Positions 56,725 through 64,000 of a stretch of DNA of 64,000 bases are shown here, in pieces. How positions within the stretch are numbered: the first letter of the stretch is position 1; every line of letters begins with the position of its first letter. The position numbers and the translations under genes are program-made. Below the pieces are notes generated by a model that worked only from the letters and a program-made list of their open reading frames with translations, had not been told where the DNA came from and did not search any database. Source of the DNA: Gentiana macrophylla (taxonomy: Eukaryota > Streptophyta > Magnoliopsida > Gentianales > Gentianaceae); assembly GCA_026214975.1 (NCBI GenBank), contig CM047805.1:193449620-193513619 (forward strand). Direction: 5' to 3'.

Positions 56725-57984
56725 GTGCAACCAGTTATTCAGGGATCGACATGGATGGACCCGATAGCTTTGTACTTGAAAGACGGAATTCTCCCGTCTG
56801 ACAAGTCCCAAGCAAGAAAGATTCGACTGCAAGCCTCCAGGTATGCTCTGTTTGATTACGTTCTTTATCGAAAATGTTTTGTGACCCCCTGGATGCGATG
56901 TGCCTCGGAAGACAAAGGGGTATATCTGCTCGAAGAAATACATCGGGTTGTTTGTGGCAATCATTGTGGAGCTCGAATGCTAGCAAGGAAGTGTAAACTA
57001 GCAGGTTATTTTTGGCCTTCGATGCAAAAGGATGCCAATCGTCTGGTGATGAGGTGCAGAGCTTGCCAAGTGCATGAGGTGGTGACACACCAGCAAGTAC
57101 AGGAAATGAATGCCATCGAGTCGATATGGCCGTTCGATGAGTGGGGAGTTGACATAGTTGGGCCTTTACCCCGAGCTCCGGGCAACTTCAAATTCGTGGT
57201 TGTAGCAGTTGACTATTTCACCAAGTGGTTCGAGGCCAAGGCTCTCAATGACATCAGGGCCTCGACCATCAAAAAATTTCTTTGGGAAAATATTTTATGC
57301 ATGTTTGGGATCCCGAAGTATCTGATCTCGGACATTGGAACTCAATTTCTAGATGCAATAGTGCAGAATTGGCTCACAGAGTACAAGATCGAGCATAGAA
57401 CAACCTCAGTGGCCCGACCTCAGTCCAATGGGCAGGTCGAACAAAGAAATAGGCAGATAAATTTTGGTTTGAAGAAGCGACTGGAAGATGAGGGTCGGGA
57501 TTGGGCAGCTCAGCTGCTTAGCATTCTATGGTCGTATCGGACGGCACCCAATGCGGCCACGCAGGAAACTCCCTTCGCCATGGCTTATGGATGTGAAGTA
57601 GTCATACTTACAGAGATCGGGTTAGCATCACCTCGGGTCTTGGCCTATAATGTCGAGACAAACGGAGCTGATCTACGGCAAGAGAAAGACAGTGTCGAAG
57701 AAAGAAGAGAGATCGCAGCGCATCGAGTGGCTAACTACAAAAGAAAGATCTCGCAGTATTACAATGCACGAGTGAAGTACAAATACATCCAAGAGGGTGA
57801 TCTCGTCTTAAGAAGAAATGAGGCAAGCAGGCAGGATCCAATAGGTAAACTTGAGCTGAATTGGGAGGACCCTTACAAGATTCTGAAAGTCCATCCAAAT
57901 GGGGCGAATCAACTCGGCAGATCGGTTGGAAGTATAGTGCCTCGAACTTGGCACGCCACCAATCTCAGAAAATATTATGTTTAA
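56725..57984 (+). CDS. Integrase of Tat element B, open frame
   Basis: A frame of about 419 codons; there is no ATG at its 5' end (it opens with GTG), as expected for a polyprotein part. A helical N-terminal part (MDPIALYLKDGILP) precedes the HHCC domain (CGNHCGARMLARKCKLAGYF, then CRACQVH). The catalytic residues are intact: WGVDIVGPLPRAPGNF, LISDIGTQF and NGQVEQRNRQI. The C-terminal domain carries EGDLVLRRNEASRQ and NWEDPYKILKVHPNG and ends ATNLRKYYV. The protein is very close to that of Tat A in sequence and length. Without LTRs the element cannot act. Confidence 0.9.
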   Translation: MQPVIQGSTWMDPIALYLKDGILPSDKSQARKIRLQASRYALFDYVLYRKCFVTPWMRCASEDKGVYLLEEIHRVVCGNHCGARMLARKCKLAGYFWPSMQKDANRLVMRCRACQVHEVVTHQQVQEMNAIESIWPFDEWGVDIVGPLPRAPGNFKFVVVAVDYFTKWFEAKALNDIRASTIKKFLWENILCMFGIPKYLISDIGTQFLDAIVQNWLTEYKIEHRTTSVARPQSNGQVEQRNRQINFGLKKRLEDEGRDWAAQLLSILWSYRTAPNAATQETPFAMAYGCEVVILTEIGLASPRVLAYNVETNGADLRQEKDSVEERREIAAHRVANYKRKISQYYNARVKYKYIQEGDLVLRRNEASRQDPIGKLELNWEDPYKILKVHPNGANQLGRSVGSIVPRTWHATNLRKYYV

Positions 57985-58749
57985 ACTGTTTGTTCACTTT
58001 ATGACATTTGCAACTTTACTTTCCTAGTTACTTGTAACAAGTCGATACGACAATTGGTTTCGACGCTCTTTATCTAAGTAATTTTCATGTAAAAACGAAA
58101 AAGAGGGTAGAAGAAAAAAGAGAAAAAATTGACCACAGCAAGCACTCCTCGACATGATGGAGTTGGAATAAAATGGTGAAAAAATCCAAGTCACTGATAG
58201 TGCTTACATCACTCCCAACCCGCTAAGAAGCCACAATACGAAGCGGTTGGACGATCCCACAAAGGATACCTTATTCGACCAGATCATAAGCACCATGAAG
58301 TGCGACAGTCGAATAAGGAGTTGTCAATTCGACCCAGTCATAAGCCTGACGAGGCATGATAGTCGAATCGAGCTCCGATCAAATAGCCAAGTCTAGCCGA
58401 TACGGCAGTACGAAGCAAGGTCGACTCGTATACAAGTGTACCATGAGTCATGTACTCATAATACACTTCGAGGGGCCTAGGGGAATTAAGTTCAAAGGAC
58501 TGCACCCCACAAGGCCAAGGGAATTAAGTTCAAAGGACTACACCCTAAACAAATAATACACAAAATAAATTCAATGGAAAGCATAGATTGAAATTCAAAA
58601 ATCAAGATGCAAAATTGAAATAAAGTTTTGGAGATCGAATCGATTATTCATCTCGGAAAAAAAGCATAACCAGAGTAACAAAGGTTTAATAAAGTTATTA
58701 CAACCAAATTGAATAAAAATTGTTCAAAAAACAACAACAAGAAACAAGA
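57985..58749 (+). other. 3' region of Tat element B with short repeats
   Basis: Non-coding. It carries two copies of a 53-bp unit with TTCGACCAGATCATAAGC and GACAGTCGAATAAGG (58276 and about 58329), and two copies of a 34-bp unit with GGGAATTAAGTTCAAAGGAC (58482 and 58519). These correspond in position, not in sequence, to the 77-bp repeats of Tat A. Confidence 0.7.
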
Positions 58750-59224
58750 TCAGGCAACAGGCTGATTCGAGGTGGAGGCGTTTGGGTCGACTGGATCCTC
58801 TGAGTCGATGTCCTCCTATCCTTCCCCATCCATGGCAGAGGCCACATACTTTTCGTGCAGAGAAATGCCAGCTTTGAACTCTGTGAAGTATCGACCATAA
58901 CGAGGGATGGCCTCTGGATCATATAAGTGGGCCTTCTCGATGCTGGATACTTCAAAATCCGGGACGACCACCTTGACTTGATCGAGAGCATTCGAGAATC
59001 CCCTCTTCATAGCCTGACTCATCAGCAATGTCAGGTCATTTTCGAGCTCGGCAGAAGCCAGGAAATCCTTTTTGGCCGACTCCAGGCGGGTCGTGAAGCT
59101 ATCGACCTCAAACTGGAGGTCATCTCGAGCCTTGAGGGATCCCTCCAGTTCAGCTTTTGCCCCATCGAGCTCCGACTTTATTTTGGCAAGCTCAGCATCC
59201 CTGTCGGCTAAGTCCTTGCACGCC
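58750..59224 (-). pseudogene. Antisense gene of Tat element B, C-terminal part
   Basis: On the minus strand a coiled coil (ELAKIKSELDGAKAELEGS) leads to a short conserved tail, VVVPDFEVSSIEKAHLYDPE, matching VVPSFDMSTLQTPMFYNPD in the antisense gene of Tat A. A TAG at 58816-58818 interrupts the last part. The N-terminal and middle parts are missing because Athila D enters at 59225. It shows that the antisense gene is a shared component of both Tat copies. Confidence 0.75.
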
Positions 59225-59907
59225 TGATATACTACTTTTATATGATTAAATATACATTATATTATTATGTTTTATCAACGAATTCTATATAAAATATATG
59301 AAATTATGATATAAATAGTATGAAATGTTAATCTTTATAGTTTAGAGTAGTTAGTAGTAAAACTTAGTAATAATAGTGAAAAGTTATCATTTTGTACCGA
59401 TTTTAGTAAATCGGAATGTCGTGTCAGATTTACGTGGGTATTTGTGGTATTTTATTGCAGATGTATAAGCCAAGACCCCGAGAATCGACATTTTGAAGTA
59501 TAATCATATCTCTGAAAGGATTTAGAGAATGTCACGAGCTTAAGTGGTCAAGTGGTCAATCGAAGTGGTCAAGTGGCTAATCGATTCGATTTAGTGGTAA
59601 TCGAGAAATATCTTCGACAAATGAATGGCTCATCAAAACGACATTTTCTGAAGAAGAGTCCTTCATGAAAGTTGTAGATTTTTCCGAGAAATTTCCGATG
59701 CCTCTTGAATCATGTTGTTTGGAGATCCAGAACTCGAGATATGAATTTTAGAAGTTTTATTCAAAAATATATAATTTATATCCGAAAATTGGAAATTAAG
59801 GGAGATGAATGTGATGATTACACCGCCCGATCTGGCTATGACCCGCCCGGTCCGGCCTTCATCAAATTTCTATATAAGGAGCATCGATGCAGAGCGGATC
59901 GATGGTA

Positions 59908-59910
<3 letters not shown>

Positions 59911-59968
<58 letters not shown>
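59911..59968. repeat. (AT)n microsatellite, about 29 units
   Basis: Pure alternating AT within the LTR of Athila-like element D, about 35 bp after the TATA box. Confidence 0.95.
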
Positions 59969-59971
<3 letters not shown>

Positions 59972-60965
59972 CTCCTTCTTATTTTCTTTATTTTTTTTAT
60001 TTAGTAGTTGTAAATAGGCCTTATGCCAAAAATAATAATATCGTAGTATTGTTGTAATGCTCAGGAAATTATCGGAAGTTCGGTGTTGTTGAAGTCGTTG
60101 TAATATCCGGAAGAATACGACCTCTGATTCAGCATTTGTAATCAGGTAAAATTTCTAAAGTATTTACGTTTGTTATGTTTGTTTTTATCTTTTTAGTCGC
60201 TATAATGTTTTTAGGCTAAATCTAATAACTAGCCAAAGTTATGTAATCGTTTTATTTCGATCTTTTTGGTAAAGGAATGTTGTCTAAGTAAAATTTTACT
60301 AAAATTGAGTTAATTGAATCTTTTTCTATTTTGCAACGTATTGATAATATTCGGATTGAAGTAATTAACCAAGATGAATCGCAACATATAACCTAACGAT
60401 GAACTGACAAGAGAAGTTAGGATATGAGATAAAAGATAGAAAAACCGGAGGGTAAAATTGGCCGTCTTGGCGTGACAACGGAATCCTATTTCCTACCCGG
60501 GGGCAGATTTGTCTTGGGAAAGATGAATCTTATTAAATTTGTGCTCAAGATCGTAATAATGTTAAAATCAACGGTGTACTTGAAACTAACATCGGAAAGT
60601 TAAATCGATCCGCCTGACAACCGGAGCCTTTTGAATAACATCGGCCGTCTGACAAACAAAATAACCTCTTTTATCCGGGGTAGATTTGTACTCGGTACCT
60701 GTTCAGACTAACTGAGATTAGCATGGGGCAGTTGTGGAGATTAAACTGATGACAATTTGACATATGACAATTTCATACGCTCGTGTGAGGAGGAATTGTT
60801 AACCTCAGGAGTGCACCGTTTCATTTACTCAATTGGACCTAATATAAAAGGAAAGATCGAGCACATTCCGGTTACTGAAAAAGATCGTATAAATCAATTA
60901 TATAAACTTTGGCTAGTTCTATAAAATTATCTGTCTAGTCTATTATTATAAACTATATATTGGTA

Positions 60966-60967
<2 letters not shown>

Positions 60968-61002
<35 letters not shown>
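60968..61002. repeat. (AT)n microsatellite, about 17 units
   Basis: Alternating TA run later in the same LTR. Confidence 0.95.
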
Positions 61003-61004
<2 letters not shown>

Positions 61005-61269
61005 CAATCCATGTACATCTATATATATTATATTAGAATAACTTTTAAATTACGCATTTACTTTATGTTAAGTAGAATAGTAGTAATCTGTGTTATAAAA
61101 TTGCGGTTTAGATCGAGTTAATAATGACTCTTTGGTGTTTAACCACACTTAAAAGAATTACCACGTTTCACGAGGATTCGACACTCGACTCACCACACTA
61201 GCACTATGATTTGACTCGGTACACTTTGCGGTAGGATTGTAACACTCTAGAAAAGCGTCCGTCGACTTC

Positions 61270-61287
61270 TCGCGACGTTGCCGGGGA
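61270..61287 (+). other. Degenerate primer binding site of Athila-like element D
   Basis: TCGCGACGTTGCCGGGGA agrees with TGGCGCCGTTGCCGGGGA at 16 of 18 positions. The changes include the second base, so priming may be impaired. Confidence 0.75.
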
Positions 61288-61470
61288 ACACGTCGCTAAT
61301 TTCTTTCTTTGTGTCTATGGTTACTACTTGTATTAGCTCAAAATTCTCGAGGATAAATCAACACTTTTTCCTATCTCATTTCTATTTTATTTTTCGTTGG
61401 TATCTACTTTCCTTTAGTACCAATTTTCTTCTTCTATAAAACTCGAGCATTTTTCTATTTTCGTTAGTTG

Positions 61471-62522
61471 ATGACCAGAAGCGGTAAAGCCTCACTTACT
61501 CCTTATAAGCCTGACATAAACGCTTACTTAAAGGCGATTCTGAATAGAGAGTAAACGTGGTCAAACCAGCTTAGGACTATGGCTGAAACTAGTGATGAAA
61601 CAAATGAACAGAGGCTAGATCATGCTCCAGGGCATGGACAAAACCCTGTTAACCCTAATAATAATCAAAATCATAATAATAGAAATAATCAAGATCGGAA
61701 CCAGAATAATCGTAATAACCCACCAAACCCGAGACCTATCTGTGATCAAACCATAAGAAGAAACCAGACTAATAATCCCATACTTTTACCCAATGAAGGA
61801 GCGAATAATTTCAAAATTAAATCTCATCTTTTTGGTTTAATTGACGCAAGAGCCCAATTCCTAGGAGAGGATGATGAAGATCCACATCATCATCTCTATC
61901 TTTTTGAAGAAGCGTGCAATCTGACCAAAAGTCAAGGTGCTCATAAGGAACTAACGAGGATGACTATGTTTCCTTTTTCTTTTAAAGGGCGAGCCGAGAT
62001 TGGTTTATGTCTCTTCCACATCATTCACTTACTAGTTGGGAGGATATTCAAACTGAATTTACGAAACAATATTTCACTCCAGGGACGAAATTTGGAATTA
62101 AAAGTCGAGGTTGCTAACTTTAGACAGAGGATCCAAGAAAACGCTTGGGAATGCTGGAAAGATATAAAAATTGTTAAGAGCCTGTCCCGACCATGGTTAT
62201 TCCTCGAGATATGCAAATTCAACTTTTACGTAAGTAAATTAAGAAAAGATTCACGTCTGAGATGTAGATCATGCATGTGGTGGTTCTTTAATGATGAGTG
62301 AAGCTCAAATAGTTTACGATGCTATAGAAAAGATTTCCAAAAATAACAGAATGTGGGAAACCGGTTCTAGCACCAGAAAAGTAGCTTTTGCAGGAGAATG
62401 TACATCTAATACGGAAGTTCTAGCACATTTAGAAAAATTGAATAGGAAATTTGATGGCCTATAATCGAACAAAAACCAAAGTTTAGAAAATAGTACACCA
62501 ACTGAATACAAATCAGGATAAT
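61471..62522 (+). pseudogene. Gag N-terminal part of Athila-like element D, frameshifted
   Basis: It starts at ATG 61471 (MTRSGKASLTPYKPDI). A TAA near 61552 breaks it, and the frame resumes at ATG 61579 (MAETSDETNEQ). It carries an Asn-rich stretch and the gag core KSHLFGLIDARAQFLGEDDED, then frameshifts near 61990 and after 62090 scramble the region that in Athila A reads DWFMSLPHHSW and FTPGRNLELKVE. After 62285 the sense returns (SLMMSEAQIVYDAIEKIS) and breaks off again at about 62463. Confidence 0.8.
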
Positions 62523-63782
62523 ATGCCATTAGGGATCGAAGAACCAACAGGATATTCAAGAGAGGAGGTGAGTTTTCTTCAGCAGCATAGGAATTTGAAC
62601 AATGCATATTCAAACTCGTTTAATGCTATTAGAAGAGATCACCCTACTTTTCGATGGTCTGAAAACCCTAGTAAGCAAGGACAACCGCCATATCCAGTTC
62701 AGTATAGGAATATGAATAATAATCAAGTTTATCAAGAAAATACATCTAATCAGAATTTACAATCATTACCTAGATCCTATCCTCAACATACCACTCAAAG
62801 TTCAACTCAACCTGCAGAAGGAGTTGAAAAATGGGAAAAACTAATGGAAAATATGATGGGTGTAGTATCTACTCAAGCTAAGAATATGGAAACAATGATG
62901 ACTTCATATAGTGCAGTCTCTAAGGATTTGAGTTCAATGAAAACATCTATGAGTGGACATGATACCAGAATGAGAACGATAGAAGCCTCATTAAGGAATA
63001 TGGAAGATCATTTGAGTAGGGAAGGTGAACGTAATAACAGTAGACCTCATGAAGGATTACCAAGCAATACTGAAAGAAACCCAAGAGAGGTAAATGTTGT
63101 AGTTACGAGAAGTAGAAAACTCTGTGGTAGTAATAGAGTAGAAAACTTCGGAAATAATAAAGTAGAAAATGATTTAGATGGAAAAAATGATGAAACTAAA
63201 GATGAACATGAATTCACTGATGAGGAAGAAGAAATTATAGAGAATTTCTTGAAAAGGAATAGAAGTTTGGAACCTGAGAATGAAGGTGAAAAATGGGTAA
63301 AAATCCCAAGGATTTTGAAAGATCCCATGGAAGAAGATTTAAGGACTTTATTCAAGGAACATGTTAGAATAGAAGATAATGAAAACAAGGATGAAAAACA
63401 AGAAGAACTGAAGGAATCTGAAGTAGAGATTGATTCAGGGAATGTTTTAAAAGAAAAAACTCAAGATCATGATACTTGGCGATCACGTAATACTCAAAAG
63501 TTTAAGGAGAAAGGAAAAGAGAAAATGACTTTGGGATCAAAGGTTATAGATTTAGAATCTTTACCTTACCCACCTAAAGATCAAATTAAAAGATTAAAGC
63601 GATCGAAGTATGCTCGTTTCCTTGATACTTTTCGTCATATTCATGTTAATATCCACATTATCGAAGCTCTAATTAGTATGCACGCTTATGGAAAGTTTTC
63701 GAAAGATATACATCACAAACAAGAAAAATTAGAGGAATATGAGAATATATGCCTAAATGAAGAATGTTCTCATAGTTTTTAA
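62523..63782 (+). CDS. Gag C-terminal part of Athila-like element D, open frame
   Basis: A 419-codon frame from an ATG, rich in Asn, Glu and Lys. Around 62830-63000 is a helical region (WEKLMENMMGVVSTQAKNM). Glu/Asp-rich stretches follow, then KSKYARFLDTFRHIHVNIHI-like sequence and YGKFSKDIHHKQEKLEEYEN and CLNEECS, the conserved stretch that links gag to protease in Athila elements. A stop at 63780 follows a small frameshift, since the usual continuation towards protease is recognisable in another frame. Confidence 0.8.
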   Translation: MPLGIEEPTGYSREEVSFLQQHRNLNNAYSNSFNAIRRDHPTFRWSENPSKQGQPPYPVQYRNMNNNQVYQENTSNQNLQSLPRSYPQHTTQSSTQPAEGVEKWEKLMENMMGVVSTQAKNMETMMTSYSAVSKDLSSMKTSMSGHDTRMRTIEASLRNMEDHLSREGERNNSRPHEGLPSNTERNPREVNVVVTRSRKLCGSNRVENFGNNKVENDLDGKNDETKDEHEFTDEEEEIIENFLKRNRSLEPENEGEKWVKIPRILKDPMEEDLRTLFKEHVRIEDNENKDEKQEELKESEVEIDSGNVLKEKTQDHDTWRSRNTQKFKEKGKEKMTLGSKVIDLESLPYPPKDQIKRLKRSKYARFLDTFRHIHVNIHIIEALISMHAYGKFSKDIHHKQEKLEEYENICLNEECSHSF

Positions 63783-64000
63783 AGATAAGTTACCACCTAA
63801 ACCTGAAAGATCCTGGAAGTTTTACCATCCCATGTGAAATTCGAGGATTTACTGTTTAAGAAGGTCTTATGTGATCTTGGAGCTAGTATAAATCTCATGT
63901 CTTATGAGGATTATAGAAAGCTAGGCATAGGAAAGCTTACTTAAGATCGAAATGACTCTGCAAATGGCGAGATAGATCGATTAAATACCCTAAAGGAATT
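63783..64000 (+). pseudogene. Protease start of Athila-like element D, cut by window end
   Basis: Coding sense recovered in pieces gives GSFTIPCEI near 63812-63840 and VLCDLGASINLMSYEDYRKL near 63868-63928. The latter is the aspartic protease active-site region of Athila elements, with Asp-Leu-Gly. Stops are present, and the window ends before the domain is complete. Confidence 0.7.

Larger units (their letters stand above)
53006..59224 (+). mobile_element. Tat/Retand-like Ty3/gypsy element B, internal fragment
   Basis: The fragment starts in mid protease and runs through RT, RNase H, the second RNase H, integrase, a 3' region and the end of an antisense gene. It has no LTR at either end. 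The left end is fused to Athila A and the right end is cut by Athila D at 59225. A 1.4-kb insertion splits protease from RT. Domain order and protein sequence closely follow Tat element A, but RT, RNase H and integrase are better preserved here. Confidence 0.88.
59225..61244 (+). repeat. 5' LTR of Athila-like element D (end approximate)
   Basis: About 2 kb. TATATAAGGAG at 59871 is a plausible TATA box, with CGCCCGATCTGG and CCCGCCCGGTCCGG just upstream. Two (AT)n tracts lie downstream. The blocks AAAACCGGAGGGTAAAATTG and CTTTGGTGTTTAACCACACT match the Athila A LTR. The end is put at GTAACA by position only. Confidence 0.65.
59225..64000 (+). mobile_element. Athila-like Ty3/gypsy element D, 5' part, runs off the window
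   Basis: The LTR starts TGATATACTAC at 59225, inside the antisense gene of Tat B. A degenerate tRNA-Asp type primer site is at 61270. A gag frame with two main parts (61471-62522 and 62523-63782) leads to the start of a protease with CDLGASINLMS near 63890. The layout equals that of Athila A, and the gag is closely related. Confidence 0.85.

Noticed and set aside
59705..60004. Frame ending in a Tyr-Ile repeat
   Set aside because: It is a translation of the (AT)n tract inside an LTR.
63047..63388. 113-codon minus-strand Ser/Phe-rich frame
   Set aside because: It is the complement of the Glu/Lys-rich Athila gag frame, which is the longer and conserved one.

Overview
This window is intergenic DNA from a flowering-plant nuclear genome, probably a eudicot with many transposable elements. 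It consists almost entirely of nested LTR retrotransposons. The groups seen are Ty3/gypsy Tat/Retand-like, Athila-like, chromovirus-like (tRNA-Met primer site, coding region running into the 3' LTR), an Ogre/Tat-like remnant, Ty1/copia relics and a possible SIRE-like element. I recognise no cellular gene, rRNA or tRNA gene, and the species cannot be fixed from the sequence. Lineage names rest on motifs read by eye.

Layout. (1) 1-17831: a decayed copia-type element on the minus strand (F; 1-2351 and 12020-about 14320) is split by element E (2352-12019, target duplication CTATT). E is split by a small non-autonomous gypsy element (5211-9529, minus, target duplication TGAAA) that keeps an uninterrupted gag-protease frame. 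F meets a plus-strand relative (G, about 14320-17831) head to head. (2) 17832-18608 and 28817-29399 are the only DNA not assigned to an element. (3) 18609-28816 is a complete Tat/Retand-like element (TSD CCTCC) with gag-pol on the plus strand, a tandem-repeat 3' region and an antisense gene that appears to contain introns. (4) 29400-35561 is a minus-strand Ogre/Tat-like remnant carrying a solo LTR (33709-34236, TSD CCCGT). (5) 35562-50146 is another copia-type relic (H), split by a minus-strand chromovirus-like element (40857-47709). (6) 50152-64000 is a stack of an Athila 5' half, a Tat fragment split by an LTR-like insertion, and a second Athila element running off the right edge.

The sequence supports a relative insertion order. 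The copia relics and the Ogre-like remnant are hosts. E, the chromovirus-like element and Athila A entered them later. The non-autonomous gypsy element entered E. Athila D and insertion C entered Tat B.

Most coding regions carry frameshifts or stops, so the window reads mainly as a fossil record. The best-preserved frames are the 745-codon gag-protease frame at 5970-8207, the two Tat integrases (23590-24684 and 56725-57984), the RT/RNase H frame at 42967-43980 and the Athila gag C-terminal frame at 62523-63782. The most unusual items are the spliced-looking antisense gene of the Tat element, the gag-protease-only element with an orphan C-terminal segment, the acidic coiled-coil ORF of element E, and a 22-bp-periodic array of palindromes in an LTR-like insertion.
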